Assembly: GCF_005877905.1 (NCBI RefSeq)
Contig: NZ_SWDV01000001.1
Coordinates: 248,001 to 312,000 of the forward strand
Length of the DNA: 64,000 bases
Reading direction: 5' to 3'
Source: Pseudomonas nicosulfuronedens
GTDB lineage: Bacteria > Pseudomonadota > Gammaproteobacteria > Pseudomonadales > Pseudomonadaceae
The stretch's first letter is position 1. Every line of letters starts with the position of its first letter. The position numbers and the translations under genes were made by a program. Positions 9,394 to 19,289 of the stretch are shown piece after piece. Below the pieces are notes generated by a model. That model worked only from the letters and a program-made list of their open reading frames with translations. It ran no database searches and had not been told where the DNA came from.

Positions 9394-9533
9394 CCCTCTC
9401 CCCCGCCCTCTCCCTGAAGGGAGAGGGAGCCGTCCTCTGCCGCGACATGTTTCGAAGTCAGCCGGAAAGCCCAGAGATATCAGCGCCTGCCGAACAGTCC
9501 CCTCTCCCTTCAGGGAGAGGGTTAGGGAGAGGG
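9394..9533. repeat. CCCTCTCCC-type dispersed repeat, inverted pair
   Basis: Two palindromes of the form CCCTCTCCCT-GA-AGGGAGAGGG (left 9407-9427 region, right about 9500-9520) with extra CCTCTCC/GGAGAGG flanks, about 75 bases apart. Related copies are at 16177, 44156, 47926 and 53769, so this is a second dispersed family in this genome, distinct from the GTAGGAGCGAGC REP. Confidence 0.8.
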
Positions 9534-9574
9534 CGCCAATCCAAGCGCCTGAACCGACAGACACGCACTGCACA

Positions 9575-9616
9575 AAAGAAACGCCCGGTTCACTCTCGTG
9601 AACCGGGCGTTTCTTT
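9575..9616. terminator. Bidirectional terminator between cls and ahpF
   Basis: Perfect 18-base stem AAGAAACGCCCGGTTCAC with TCTC loop and the complementary arm, giving T-rich tails on both strands. It serves the convergent cls (+) and ahpF (-) transcripts. Confidence 0.92.
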
Positions 9617-9632
9617 CTCTAGCGCGAGGTCA

Positions 9633-11198
9633 TCAGGCTGGCGCGGAGGAGCGGATCAGATGATCGAAGGCGGAGAGCGACGCTTTGGCGCCTTCGCCGA
9701 CCGCGATCACGATCTGCTTGTACGGTACGGTGGTCACGTCACCGGCGGCGAAGATGCCCGGCAGCGAGGTTTCACCGCGAGCGTCGACGATGATCTCGCC
9801 ACGCGGGGTCAGCTCGATGGTGCCCTTGAGCCATTCGCTGTTGGGCAGCAGGCCGATCTGCACGAAGATGCCTTCCAGCTCGATGGACTTGAACTCTTCC
9901 GAGTTGCGGTCCTTGTAGACCAGCCCGGTGACTTTCTGGCCATCGCCTTTCACTTCGCTGGTCAGTGCGCTGGTGATCACTTCCACGTTCGGCAGGCTGA
10001 ACAGCTTGCGTTGCAGTACGGCGTCAGCGCGCAGCTTGCTGTCGAACTCCAGCAGGGTCACGTGGCTGACGATACCGGCCAGGTCGATGGCCGCCTCGAC
10101 GCCGGAGTTACCGCCACCGATCACCGCCACGCGCTTGCCCTTGAACAGCGGGCCGTCGCAGTGCGGGCAGAAGCACACACCCTTGGCCTTGTATTCCTTC
10201 TCGCCCGGCACACCCATTTCGCGCCAGCGGGCGCCGGTGGCCAGGATCACGGACTTGGCCTTCAGGCTGCCGCCACCCTCGAACTGCACTTCGTGCAGGC
10301 CGCCGGCGGTCTTCGCCGGAATCAGCGCACTGGCGCGCTGCAGGTTCATGATGTCGACGTCGTAGTGCTTGACGTGCTCTTCCAGCTGGCGAGCCAGTTT
10401 CGGGCCTTCGGTCTCGGTCACCGAGATGAAGTTCTCGATCGCCATGGTGTCCAGCACCTGGCCACCGAAGCGCTCGGCCGCGACACCGGTACGGATGCCT
10501 TTACGGGCGGCGTAGATGGCGGCCGCAGCACCGGCCGGGCCACCGCCGACGACCAGTACATCGAATTCTTCTTTCGCCGACAGCTTCTCGGCTTCGCGGG
10601 CTGCGGCGCCGGTGTCGATCTTGGCGAGGATTTCCTCCACGCCCATGCGGCCCTGGCCGAACACTTCACCGTTGAGGTAGAGGCTCGGTACAGCCATCAC
10701 CTGGCGGCGCTCGACTTCTTCCTGGAACAACGCGCCATCGATGGCGACGTGGCGGATGTTCGGGTTGAGCACAGCCATCAGGTTCAGCGCCTGGACCACG
10801 TCCGGGCAGTTCTGGCAGGACAGCGAGAAGTAGGTTTCGAACTCGAACGAACCCTGGATGCCCTTGATCTGCTCGATCACTTGCGCGTCGAGCTTGGACG
10901 GGTGGCCGCCAACCTGCAGCAGCGCCAGCACCAGGGAGGTGAATTCGTGGCCCATGGGGATACCGGCGAAAGCCAGGCCGATGTTCGCCCCGGGGCGGTT
11001 CAGCGCGAAGGAAGGCTTGCGGGCATCGCTGCCGTCTTCACGCAGGGTGATCTTGTCGGTCAGGCCGACGATGTCGTGCAGCAGTTCGCTCAGCTCGCGG
11101 GATTTGTCGCTGTCATCGAGGGAAGCGACGATCTCGAACGGCTGCTGGACCTTTTCCAGGTAGGCCTTCAACTGGGTTTTAAGCGTGGCGTCCAACAT
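9633..11198 (-). CDS. ahpF: AhpF, alkyl hydroperoxide reductase flavoprotein subunit
   Basis: NADH-dependent disulfide reductase that recycles AhpC. The 521-residue product has the tandem thioredoxin-like N-terminal domain with redox pair CQNC (about 129-132), an FAD site ([12 protein letters not shown], about 216), the second redox pair in CFCPHCDG (about 345) and an NADH site ([12 protein letters not shown]). Both CxxC pairs are intact, so it should be active. It lies 196 bases downstream of ahpC; the gap holds a terminator-like RNA structure that may reduce ahpF relative to ahpC. Confidence 0.96.
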   Translation of the reverse strand: MLDATLKTQLKAYLEKVQQPFEIVASLDDSDKSRELSELLHDIVGLTDKITLREDGSDARKPSFALNRPGANIGLAFAGIPMGHEFTSLVLALLQVGGHPSKLDAQVIEQIKGIQGSFEFETYFSLSCQNCPDVVQALNLMAVLNPNIRHVAIDGALFQEEVERRQVMAVPSLYLNGEVFGQGRMGVEEILAKIDTGAAAREAEKLSAKEEFDVLVVGGGPAGAAAAIYAARKGIRTGVAAERFGGQVLDTMAIENFISVTETEGPKLARQLEEHVKHYDVDIMNLQRASALIPAKTAGGLHEVQFEGGGSLKAKSVILATGARWREMGVPGEKEYKAKGVCFCPHCDGPLFKGKRVAVIGGGNSGVEAAIDLAGIVSHVTLLEFDSKLRADAVLQRKLFSLPNVEVITSALTSEVKGDGQKVTGLVYKDRNSEEFKSIELEGIFVQIGLLPNSEWLKGTIELTPRGEIIVDARGETSLPGIFAAGDVTTVPYKQIVIAVGEGAKASLSAFDHLIRSSAPA

Positions 11199-11316
11199 GA
11201 TCCAGATCCTCGGAATTTGAGCAAAGGGGTTCCCCGGCGAGCCTTCTGGCCCACCCTACACACGCTTTTGGCTTTAGGTAGGGAGGATGCCGGTAGGCAT
11301 CCTCGGGGTGTTGCAA

Positions 11317-11393
11317 AACGGTGGGGGAAGCCGTCGGGCGAGCGCCCGGAGGTTGCGCGGCGGGAGCCACCGCGCAACCGCTTCCCGACCGTT
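11317..11393 (-). ncRNA. Three-way-junction RNA structure / attenuator between ahpC and ahpF
   Basis: Directly after the ahpC stop the transcript can fold into a closing helix (11317-11322 with 11388-11393, then 11325-11331 with 11380-11386) enclosing two hairpins: CGGGC/GCCCG (11335-11348) and GGTTGCGCGG/CCGCGCAACC (11351-11379). On the transcribed strand the closing helix ends in ACCGTTTTGC, a short T-run, so it resembles an intrinsic attenuator or a 3' stabiliser. A further perfect hairpin AGGATGCC/GGCATCCT lies at 11284-11303. All pairings are read directly; function is inferred. Confidence 0.55.
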
Positions 11394-11394
11394 C

Positions 11395-11958
11395 TTAGAT
11401 CTTGCCGACCAGGTCCAGGGACGGAGCCAGGGTCTTCTCGCCTTCTTTCCACTTGGCCGGGCAGACTTCGCCCGGGTGAGCGGCGGTGTACTGGGCAGCT
11501 TTCAGCTTGCGCAGGGTTTCGCCGACGTCACGAGCGATCTCGTTGGAGTGGATTTCGACGGTCTTGATCACGCCTTCCGGGTTGATCACGAAGGTGCCGC
11601 GCAGGGCCAGGCCTTCTTCCGGGATGTGCACGCCGAAAGCGTTGGTCAGCTGGTGGGTCGGGTCGCCGATCAGCGGGAACTGAGCCTTGCCAACAGCCGG
11701 GGAGGTTTCGTGCCACACCTTGTGGGAGAAGTGGGTGTCGGTGGTCACGATGTAAACCTCGGTACCAGCATCACGGAACGCAGCGTAGTTGTTGGCGGCG
11801 TCTTCGATCTCGGTCGGGCAGTTGAAGGTGAAGGCTGCCGGCATGAAGATCAGTACCGACCACTTGCCCTTCAGGGACTGCTCGGTGACTTCGATGAACT
11901 TGCCATTGTGGAAAGCGTTGACCTTGAACGGTTGGACTTGGGTGTTGATCAGGTTCAT
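11395..11958 (-). CDS. ahpC: AhpC, 2-Cys peroxiredoxin
   Basis: Reduces hydrogen peroxide, organic peroxides and peroxynitrite; reduced in turn by AhpF. The 187-residue protein has the peroxidatic cysteine in FTFNCPTE (about residue 47), the resolving cysteine in GEVCPAKW (about 166) and the GG.G-like/YF-motif region of typical bacterial AhpC. GAGGAAT lies 8 bases before the ATG. First gene of the ahpC-ahpF unit; the upstream gap is AT-rich and likely carries the peroxide-responsive promoter. Confidence 0.97.
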   Translation of the reverse strand: MNLINTQVQPFKVNAFHNGKFIEVTEQSLKGKWSVLIFMPAAFTFNCPTEIEDAANNYAAFRDAGTEVYIVTTDTHFSHKVWHETSPAVGKAQFPLIGDPTHQLTNAFGVHIPEEGLALRGTFVINPEGVIKTVEIHSNEIARDVGETLRKLKAAQYTAAHPGEVCPAKWKEGEKTLAPSLDLVGKI

Positions 11959-12426
11959 TAGGCAATTCCTCGTAGAGAGTTGTCGTTTAATCGAGTGGGT
12001 CGATCGTTAGAAATTCGACAGGTAGAAGATTATCGTCTGATGACAGAAAAGGCCCATTGATTTAGGGCATTAGGAATATTGAGTCTTTCTATGGAGATAC
12101 TTATAGAAGGAAGAAGTTTCCTATCAAGCGAAGCGCTGCATCCTACGCCTGGATATCCGCTTCGAGGGCTCTGCCTGGCGGCTTCAAGCCCTACCCCCTG
12201 AGTCCGGCGGCTGGCACCGGTCCTGTCACCTTGGCGCGAAAGCCACTGGAGGGCAACGGCGGATGCGACGTACGGTCCCCTGTACCCTCTCCCGGCCTTC
12301 GCCTTTTTTGCCCTGCCCGCCCACGAGCCTATGCTTGTGCCTGAGAGCTGCTGCCGGGGGGCTCTCGCGCATTCCGGACAGCCTTCGCGAAGCGGTACGC
12401 CGCACGCCTGACGACGAGGACTCCCG
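11959..12426. promoter_or_regulatory. Divergent ahpC / xdhA intergenic region
   Basis: The ahpC-proximal half (to about 12130) is AT-rich. On the minus strand a -10-like GATAAT lies at 12034-12029, with no good -35, as for activator-dependent promoters. An OxyR-like half site ATAG-N7-CAAT lies at 12092-12078 (minus), about 55-70 bases upstream of the implied start; the second half is degenerate, so OxyR is only a suggestion from known ahpC regulation. The xdhA-proximal half is GC-rich; GAGGA at 12416-12420 is the xdhA ribosome site. Confidence 0.35.
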
Positions 12427-13851
12427 ATGATCCAGTTCCTGCTCGGCGATGAGGCCATCCAGGTTGACGGACTCGCGCCTGAAACCAGCCTGCTCGACTA
12501 CCTGCGCATCCACCGTGCGCGCACCGGTACCAAGGAGGGCTGCGCCTCGGGCGACTGCGGCGCCTGCACCGTAGTGCTCGCCGAACCTGAGGGCGAAGCG
12601 CTGCGCTACCGCGCGGTGAACGCCTGCATCACGCTGCTGGGCGCGATCCACGGGCGCCAGGTGCTGACAGTGGAGCACCTCGGCGAGCCCGGCGCACTGC
12701 ATCCGGTGCAGCAGGCAATGGTGGACTGCCACGGCTCGCAGTGCGGCTTCTGCACACCGGGCATCGTCATGTCGCTGTTCGCCTGGCGCCACTCGCCGCC
12801 GCCACACAATCGCGAGACGGCGCTGACCGCGCTCTCCGGCAACCTGTGCCGCTGCACCGGCTACCGGCCGATCCTCGACGCCGCCGCGCAGATCGCCGGG
12901 CAGCCCTGCCACGACCAGTTCGCGCACAACACGACCCTCACCGTCACCCGTCTTCGGGAAATACCTACAGCCGGCGCGTTGCGCGACGGCGAGGCGCAGG
13001 CCTGGTTGCCCGCCTCGCTGGAGGAACTGGATACCCTGCTGCAGCGTCATCCGCAGGCACGTCTGATTGCCGGCGGCACCGACCTGGCGCTGGAAGCCAC
13101 GCAGAATCTCAAGGCCTTCCCTGCACTGATCCACCTGGACCGCATCGACGAACTCCAGCGCCTGGAGGTCCATGCCGACCACCTGCTGATCGGCGCCGCG
13201 CGAACCTATGCCGACTGCCTTGAAGCGCTGCGGGAGTTTCCCGGCGTCGCCGCCCTGCTCGAACGCCTTGGCTCCCTGCAGATCCGCCAGCGCGGCAGCC
13301 TGGGCGGCAACATCGCCAACGCCTCCCCCATCGGCGACATGCCACCGCTGCTGCTCGCACTGGATGCCCGGCTGCGCCTGCGCAAGGCGGGAAGCGTGCG
13401 CGAAGTCCCCATCGACGGGTTCTTCACCGGCTACCGCCAGACGCTCCTGCAAGCCGGCGAATACATCGAGGCGCTGCTGATTCCACACCTGCGCGAGAAC
13501 CAGCGGTTCCGCGTCGACAAGGTATCCAAGCGCCGCGACGACGATATTTCCGCCGTTTGCCTGGCCCTGCGCCTGGACCTCGACGAGGCCGGCACCGTCA
13601 CCGACGCGCGCCTTGCCTGCGGAGGCATGGCGGCCACGCCGCTGCGCGGTGCGTACACCGAAACAGCCTTGCGCGGCAGGCCTTTCGACGCCATTGCCGT
13701 GGCCGCCGCACAAGCGGCGATCCCCCAGGATTTCCAGCCCATCGACGACCTGCGCGCCAGCGCCGCCTATCGGCTGAAGGTGGCGCAGAACCTGTTGCAG
13801 CGCGCACTACTGGAATGGTCCGAATGCCCTGCGGAGGTGCGCCATGCGTAG
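12427..13851 (+). CDS. xdhA: XdhA, xanthine dehydrogenase small subunit (2Fe-2S/FAD)
   Basis: Electron-transfer subunit of xanthine dehydrogenase (hypoxanthine to xanthine to urate). The 474-residue protein has the plant-type ferredoxin [2Fe-2S] motif (CASGDCGAC, residues about 39-47), the second [2Fe-2S] domain (CGFCTPG and CRCTGY), then a FAD-binding domain (LIAGGTDLAL and LGGNIANASPIGD) and the CO-dehydrogenase C-terminal flavoprotein domain. The stop overlaps the xdhB start by 8 bases. First gene of xdhABC in the same order as in P. aeruginosa. Confidence 0.95.
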   Translation: MIQFLLGDEAIQVDGLAPETSLLDYLRIHRARTGTKEGCASGDCGACTVVLAEPEGEALRYRAVNACITLLGAIHGRQVLTVEHLGEPGALHPVQQAMVDCHGSQCGFCTPGIVMSLFAWRHSPPPHNRETALTALSGNLCRCTGYRPILDAAAQIAGQPCHDQFAHNTTLTVTRLREIPTAGALRDGEAQAWLPASLEELDTLLQRHPQARLIAGGTDLALEATQNLKAFPALIHLDRIDELQRLEVHADHLLIGAARTYADCLEALREFPGVAALLERLGSLQIRQRGSLGGNIANASPIGDMPPLLLALDARLRLRKAGSVREVPIDGFFTGYRQTLLQAGEYIEALLIPHLRENQRFRVDKVSKRRDDDISAVCLALRLDLDEAGTVTDARLACGGMAATPLRGAYTETALRGRPFDAIAVAAAQAAIPQDFQPIDDLRASAAYRLKVAQNLLQRALLEWSECPAEVRHA

Positions 13852-16366
13852 CCTGCCACCGCTGGCCAGCAACGGCGTCGCAGTTGCCATCCACAGCGCG
13901 GGAAAGCCCCGCGAACACGATAGCGCCACGCTGCACGTGAGCGGTGCCGCGCGCTACGTGGACGACCTGAAGGAACCACGCGAGCTGCTGCACGCCGCTG
14001 TCGGCCTGACTGAAATCGCCTGCGGCGCCGTGCTCTCGCTCGATCTCGATGCCGTGCGCAGCGCGCCCGGCGTGGTGGCCGTGCTGACCCTGGACGACGT
14101 GCCGGGCCACACCGACATCGGCCCGGTGTTCCCCGGCGACCCGCTGCTCGCTGGCGAGCGGGTGAAATACCACGGTCAGGCACTGTTCGCGGTCGCCGCC
14201 GAAAGCCTCATCCAGGCGCGCCGGGCGGTACGCCTGGCGAAGGTCGAGTACGCGAAGGAAGCTCCACTGATCGACCCGCTGCGGGCCAAGGCCGAGGAGC
14301 GCTTCGTGCGCCCACCGCACCACCTTCGCCGGGGCGATGCGCAGGCTGCACTGGAGAGCGCCCCGCACGTGCTGGAGGCGCGCCAGTTCATCGGCGGCCA
14401 GGAGCATTTCTACCTCGAAGGCCAGGCCTCGCTCGCCCTGCCCAGCGACGACGGCGGCATGCTGGTGCACACCTCCAGCCAGCACCCAAGCGAAGTACAG
14501 AAACTGGCCGCCGAAGTGCTGGCGATCCCGCTGGCCAAGGTCACCGTGGAAGTGCGGCGCATGGGCGGTGGTTTCGGCGGCAAAGAGACCCAGGCCGCGC
14601 CCTTCGCCTGCCTCGCTGCGCTGCTCGCGCACAAGACCGGTCGCGCGGTGAAACTGCGTCTGCCGCGCGCCGACGACATGCGCCTGACCGGCAAGCGCCA
14701 CCCCTTCCACAACCGCTACCGCATCGGCTTCGACAACGAAGGCCGGCTGCTCGCCGCGCAGCTTGAAGTGGTGGGCGACTGCGGCCATTCGCCGGACCTC
14801 TCCGACGCCATCGTCGACCGCGCGATGTTCCATGCCGACAACGCCTACTTCATCCCCGACGTGGCCATCTCCGGCTACCGCAGCTTTACCAACATCGTCT
14901 CGCACACGGCATTCCGCGGTTTCGGCGGGCCGCAGGGGATGATGATCATCGAGCGCGCCATGGACGACATAGCCCGTGCAGTGGGCAAGGACCCGCTGGA
15001 GGTGCGCAAGCTCAACCTCTATGGTGGAATGGGAAGGGAACTGACGCCCTACCACCAGAAGGTCGAGCACAACCTGCTGGGCGAACTGATTGCGCGACTG
15101 GAACAGAGCAGCGAGTACGCCGCACGTCGCACGGGCATCCGCGACTTCAATGCACAGAGCCCGGTGCTGAAAAAGGGCTTGGCGCTGACGCCGGTGAAAT
15201 TCGGCATTTCCTTCACTGCGCAGCATCTGAATCAGGCGGGCGCGTTGATCCACCTCTACACCGACGGCAGCATCCAGCTGAACCACGGCGGCACCGAGAT
15301 GGGCCAGGGCCTGAACACCAAGGTCGCGCAGATAGTCGCCGAGGAATTTCAGGTGCCGCTGGAGCGTGTGGTGATTACCGCCACGCGCACCGACAAGGTG
15401 CCCAACACCTCGCCCACCGCCGCCTCCAGCGGCACCGACCTGAACGGCATGGCCGCCCGCGATGCCGCGCGCACGCTGAAGAAGCGCCTGGTCGACTTCC
15501 TTGCCGAACGGGATGGCGTGAAGCCGCAGGAGGTTCGCTTCGAGCAAGGCGGAGTGACCGTCGGGGCGCAGCACCTGGGCTTCACCGAGGTGATCCAGGC
15601 GGCCTACTTCGCGCGCATCCAGCTCTCCGCCACCGGCTTCTACCGCACGCCGAAAATCTTCTACGACCGCGAGAAGGGCCAGGGCCACCCATTCTTCTAC
15701 TTCGCCTATGGCGCGGCGGTCTCCGAGGTGGAAATCGACACGCTGACAGGCGAGTACCGCGTGCTTCGCGTGGACATCCTCCACGACGTCGGCCGCAGCG
15801 TGAACCCGGCCATCGACATCGGCCAGATCGAAGGCGGCTTCGTCCAGGGCATGGGCTGGCTGACCACCGAGGAGTTGCGCTGGGACGACTCGGGCAAGCT
15901 GCTCACCGTGGGACCGGCCACCTACAAGATCCCGGCGGTGAGCGACGCGCCGGAAGACTTCCGCGTGGCGCTGTTCGAGCGTCCCAACGAAGAGGACAGC
16001 GTGTACCTGTCCAAGGCGGTGGGCGAACCGCCGTTCATGCTGGCGATCTCGGTGTGGTCGGCGCTGCGCGACGCCATCGCCAGCCTCGCGGATTACCGGC
16101 TGAGCCCCGACCTGGATACGCCGGCGACGCCGGAGCGGGTACTCTGGGCCTGTGAGGCGATGCGCCAGCAAGAGCACCCTCTCCCCAGCCCTCTCCCGCA
16201 GGCGGGAGAGGGGGCCGACCGGCGCGACGCTCCTCCGGGTCTTCAGCCGGCAGTTGCGCTGTCCGTGAAAAGACCATCCTCCTATCCTGCACCGAACCGC
16301 CCCCTCTCCCTTCAGGGAGAGGGCTGGGGAGAGGGTGAACAGCCAGCAGAGGAGTTCAGGCCATGA
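13844..16366 (+). CDS. xdhB: XdhB, xanthine dehydrogenase molybdopterin subunit with repeat-encoded C-terminal tail
   Basis: Catalytic molybdenum-cofactor subunit. Moco contacts are intact: GGGFGGKE, FRGFGGPQG, PTAASSGTDLNG and the active-site glutamate in VGEPPFML. The conserved protein ends near residue 775 (WACEAMRQ). The next 55-60 residues (about 778-831, starting PLPSPLPQAGEG) are encoded by a CCCTCTCCC-type repeat lying inside the 3' end of the gene; the frame then re-enters unique sequence (EEFRP) and stops in an ATGA overlap with xdhC. Thus the repeat preserved both the frame and coupling to xdhC. The tail is Pro/Gly-rich and probably disordered. Confidence 0.93.
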   Translation: MRSLPPLASNGVAVAIHSAGKPREHDSATLHVSGAARYVDDLKEPRELLHAAVGLTEIACGAVLSLDLDAVRSAPGVVAVLTLDDVPGHTDIGPVFPGDPLLAGERVKYHGQALFAVAAESLIQARRAVRLAKVEYAKEAPLIDPLRAKAEERFVRPPHHLRRGDAQAALESAPHVLEARQFIGGQEHFYLEGQASLALPSDDGGMLVHTSSQHPSEVQKLAAEVLAIPLAKVTVEVRRMGGGFGGKETQAAPFACLAALLAHKTGRAVKLRLPRADDMRLTGKRHPFHNRYRIGFDNEGRLLAAQLEVVGDCGHSPDLSDAIVDRAMFHADNAYFIPDVAISGYRSFTNIVSHTAFRGFGGPQGMMIIERAMDDIARAVGKDPLEVRKLNLYGGMGRELTPYHQKVEHNLLGELIARLEQSSEYAARRTGIRDFNAQSPVLKKGLALTPVKFGISFTAQHLNQAGALIHLYTDGSIQLNHGGTEMGQGLNTKVAQIVAEEFQVPLERVVITATRTDKVPNTSPTAASSGTDLNGMAARDAARTLKKRLVDFLAERDGVKPQEVRFEQGGVTVGAQHLGFTEVIQAAYFARIQLSATGFYRTPKIFYDREKGQGHPFFYFAYGAAVSEVEIDTLTGEYRVLRVDILHDVGRSVNPAIDIGQIEGGFVQGMGWLTTEELRWDDSGKLLTVGPATYKIPAVSDAPEDFRVALFERPNEEDSVYLSKAVGEPPFMLAISVWSALRDAIASLADYRLSPDLDTPATPERVLWACEAMRQQEHPLPSPLPQAGEGADRRDAPPGLQPAVALSVKRPSSYPAPNRPLSLQGEGWGEGEQPAEEFRP
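16177..16335. repeat. CCCTCTCCC-type repeat inside the 3' end of xdhB
   Basis: Left unit CCCTCTCCCGCA-GGCGGGAGAGGG-like (16188-16212), right unit CCCTCTCCCTT-CAGGGAGAGGG (about 16302-16323) plus CTGGGGAGAGGG, in inverted order with about 90 bases between. It is translated in frame with xdhB. Confidence 0.8.
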
Positions 16367-17217
16367 CCTGGATGGACGCCATCGCCCGCCTGCGCGACAG
16401 CGCCGAGCGCTACGTGCTGATCACCGTGATCGGCGTGCAGGGCTCCACGCCCCGCGAGTCCGGCAGCAAGATGCTGGTCACCGCCGGGGAAACCTTCGAC
16501 ACCATCGGCGGTGGCCATCTGGAATTTGCCGCCATCGAGCACGCCCGCCAGCTATTGCTGGCCGGCAAGAACAGCCAGGCGCTGGAACACTTCCCCCTCG
16601 GCGCGCGGCTGGGCCAATGCTGCGGCGGGCGCGCCAGCCTGCTGTTCGAATGCTTCGCCGCACGCGGGCCGCAGGTCGTGCTGTTCGGTGCCGGCCACGT
16701 GGGCCGCGCCCTCGCACCGCTACTGGCAGGGCTGCCGCTGCGCCTGGAATGGGTGGACAGCCGCGCAGCGGAGTTTCCCCAGTCCGTTCCCGAGGGCGTG
16801 CGCGTGCGTCTGTTGGAAGAGCCGGAAGACGCCGTGCACGAGGCGCCACCGGGCAGCTACTTCCTGGTCATGACCCACAACCACCCGCTGGACTATGCCA
16901 TTGCCGAGGCGGTGCTCAAGCGCGGCGACGCCGGCTTCCTCGGCATGATCGGCTCGCGCACCAAGGCCCGGCGCTTCCAGATGAGGCTGGAGCAGCACGG
17001 TTACCCACAGGAGGTGATCGCGCAGATGCACTGTCCCATCGGCCTGCCCGAAGTGCCCGGCAAACGCCCACTGGAAGTGGCCATCTCGGTGGCTGCCCAG
17101 GTCATCGCCCGCTATCACCAGGACGCCCCCGTCCGGCAGACGCGCGAAGGGGTGGAGTGGGCCGAGTTGTGTAGCGAAGGCTCGTGCCGCGACTCGCCAG
17201 AAAACGCAAAAACCTGA
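16363..17217 (+). CDS. xdhC: XdhC, Moco-loading chaperone of xanthine dehydrogenase
   Basis: Binds molybdenum cofactor and inserts it, after sulfuration, into XdhB. The 284-residue product belongs to the XdhC/CoxI family: N-terminal XdhC domain ([18 protein letters not shown]), a family cysteine pair in LGQCCGGR (about residue 87) and a C-terminal Rossmann domain ([17 protein letters not shown], about 110). Length is normal for the family. It is the last gene of xdhABC and starts within the xdhB stop (ATGA). Confidence 0.94.
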   Translation: MTWMDAIARLRDSAERYVLITVIGVQGSTPRESGSKMLVTAGETFDTIGGGHLEFAAIEHARQLLLAGKNSQALEHFPLGARLGQCCGGRASLLFECFAARGPQVVLFGAGHVGRALAPLLAGLPLRLEWVDSRAAEFPQSVPEGVRVRLLEEPEDAVHEAPPGSYFLVMTHNHPLDYAIAEAVLKRGDAGFLGMIGSRTKARRFQMRLEQHGYPQEVIAQMHCPIGLPEVPGKRPLEVAISVAAQVIARYHQDAPVRQTREGVEWAELCSEGSCRDSPENAKT

Positions 17218-17324
17218 CCAGTTGGACAACAGTTTTTCCTGGCGCCGCCGATACACTCAACGACCCCGTCTCTTCGCCCGCCTCTGTCGGGCGTCTCGTT
17301 GTGCGTTCGGAGGAAAACAAGAAC

Positions 17325-19253
17325 ATGCGCCTGCGAAGTATCCAGACCCAACTCATCCTCAGCATGGGCGCTGCCCTGCTCATCAGCCTGCTCATCGTCC
17401 TCGGCCTGTATGCCGTGCTGGTCAATCGCCTCAGCGAGCGCTACCTGCTCGAACAGGCGTTGCCGGCGAGCATCCAGGCGATTGCCAACGACTTCGAGAA
17501 GCGCCTCACCGGCCCCATCACCGCGGCGGCCGGCATCGCCGACAACACCCTGGTGCAGGACTGGCTGGCGGCCGGCGAGAAGCCCGAACAGCTTGCCGAG
17601 TTCACCCGCTACCTGGGTGGCATCCGTGCCTCGCAGAAGGCCTTCTCCGCACTGATTACCTCCAACGCCAGCGGCGCCTACTACAGCGACAAGGGCAAGG
17701 AACGCACGCTGAGCCGCAGCGAGCCGAAAGACAGCTGGTACTTCCAGTTCATCGACAGCGGCAAGCCGCGCATGTGGAACATCGACACCGACGGCAGCAC
17801 CGGCGAACTGGCGCTGTTCATCGACCAGCGTGTGGAGCAGGGCGGCAAGCTGCTGGGCATCGCCGGGTTGGGCCTGGAAATGCGTGAGCTGTCGACGCTG
17901 ATCCGCGACTTCCGCTTCGGCCAGTCCGGTCGCGTGTACCTGGTGAAGAACGACGGCCAGGTGCAGATCCATCCCGACGCCTCGCTGCCCAAGGGACGCA
18001 TCCTCGGCGACCTGATCGGCGCCGACGCCGCCAGTGCGCTGCTCGGCCAGCAGGGCTTCCACAGCGCTCGCTTCGAGCGTGGCGGCGAGGACTACCTGGC
18101 CGCCAGCCTGCCGCTGCATGACCTGGGCTGGACCCTGGTGAGCGAGGTGCCGGAAGCGGAAATCTACGCCGACGCCCGCGAGGCGCTGGCCTTCTCCGGC
18201 CTGGCCGGGGCTGTGGTCGCCCTACTCTGCCTGGCTTTGGTGGTGCTGATGGCGCGCAGCCTGGCCAGGCCGATCCGCCAGGTGACCCGGGCGTTGCTGG
18301 AAATTGGCGGTGGCGGCGGCGACCTCACACGCCGCCTGGACGACAGCCGCGCCGACGAGCTGGGCGACCTGGCACGCGGCTTCAACCGCTTCCTCGAGGG
18401 CCAGCGCGCGCTGATCGGCGCCGTGCTCGGCACCAGCCAGCAACTACTACGTACCGTCGGCGAAGTGGCGCAGGTGGTGGACAACACTGCCGACCGCGCC
18501 GGCCGCCAGCAGGAAATGACCGACATGGTCGCCACGGCGGTCAACGAGATGGGCAGCACCGTGCAGGAAATCGCCCGTAACGCCGAGCAAGCCGCCAGCG
18601 CCTCGCAGCAGGCAAGGGAAGAGGCCGGTGAAGCGCGCCGCGTGGTCGGCGGCTCGCTGCAGGTCGGCCAGCGCATGTCCGGGGAGATCGGCGAAGCCGC
18701 CGGCGCCGTGGGTGAGTTGGCCGGGCAAGTGGCAAGTATCGACCAGGTGCTGGCGGTGATCCGTGGCGTTTCCGAGCAGACCAACCTGCTCGCCCTCAAC
18801 GCCGCCATCGAGGCGGCGCGTGCGGGTGAACTGGGCCGTGGCTTCGCTGTGGTGGCCGACGAGGTACGCACGCTGGCCAGCCGCACTCAGGGCTCCACCG
18901 ACGAAATCCTCACGATCATCCAGCGCCTGAAGGGCGGCGCGGAGGCTGCGGTGCGCTCGATGCAGTCAAGCCAGCAGACCACCGGCCAGAGCCTGGCCGC
19001 CAGCGAACAGGCGGGCGCCTCGCTGGGTGCCATCGCCGATCAGGTGGAGCGCATCAGCGATATCAACCATCAGGTCGCCACGGCCACCGAGGAGCAGTCG
19101 GCGGTGACCGAGGAGATCAATCGCAACGTGCAGGGCATCGCCGATCTCGCCCACGCCACCACCCGCGAAGTGCAGCACGGCCGCGAGCAATGCCGCGAGT
19201 TGCGGAACCTGGCCGATGACCTGGCGCGGCAGATGGCGCAGTTCCGCCTTTGA
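17325..19253 (+). CDS. Methyl-accepting chemotaxis protein with Cache sensor domain
   Basis: Transmembrane chemoreceptor of 642 residues. TM1 is at about 10-32; a periplasmic double-Cache-like domain covers about 35-285 and contains [10 protein letters not shown] and WNIDTD; TM2 is at about 290-310, followed by HAMP ([12 protein letters not shown]) and the signalling hairpin with the tip [19 protein letters not shown]. No C-terminal CheR/CheB pentapeptide. GGAGG at 17309-17313 supports ATG 17325. Its place 107 bases after xdhC suggests purine sensing (as known for P. putida McpH), but that is inference from context. Confidence 0.9.
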   Translation: MRLRSIQTQLILSMGAALLISLLIVLGLYAVLVNRLSERYLLEQALPASIQAIANDFEKRLTGPITAAAGIADNTLVQDWLAAGEKPEQLAEFTRYLGGIRASQKAFSALITSNASGAYYSDKGKERTLSRSEPKDSWYFQFIDSGKPRMWNIDTDGSTGELALFIDQRVEQGGKLLGIAGLGLEMRELSTLIRDFRFGQSGRVYLVKNDGQVQIHPDASLPKGRILGDLIGADAASALLGQQGFHSARFERGGEDYLAASLPLHDLGWTLVSEVPEAEIYADAREALAFSGLAGAVVALLCLALVVLMARSLARPIRQVTRALLEIGGGGGDLTRRLDDSRADELGDLARGFNRFLEGQRALIGAVLGTSQQLLRTVGEVAQVVDNTADRAGRQQEMTDMVATAVNEMGSTVQEIARNAEQAASASQQAREEAGEARRVVGGSLQVGQRMSGEIGEAAGAVGELAGQVASIDQVLAVIRGVSEQTNLLALNAAIEAARAGELGRGFAVVADEVRTLASRTQGSTDEILTIIQRLKGGAEAAVRSMQSSQQTTGQSLAASEQAGASLGAIADQVERISDINHQVATATEEQSAVTEEINRNVQGIADLAHATTREVQHGREQCRELRNLADDLARQMAQFRL

Positions 19254-19289
19254 GCTGTTCCGGCGCCGACCTTGTGCCGGCGCCTTTTC

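Noticed and set aside
9378-11567. Open frames on the plus strand opposite ahpF/ahpC (up to 729 codons)
   Set aside because: They are mirror frames of conserved minus-strand genes in GC-rich DNA, with no ribosome sites or recognisable domains.
13598-16177. 859-codon minus-strand frame opposite xdhB
   Set aside because: Antisense shadow of a gene with intact molybdenum-cofactor motifs; GC bias makes such shadows common here.
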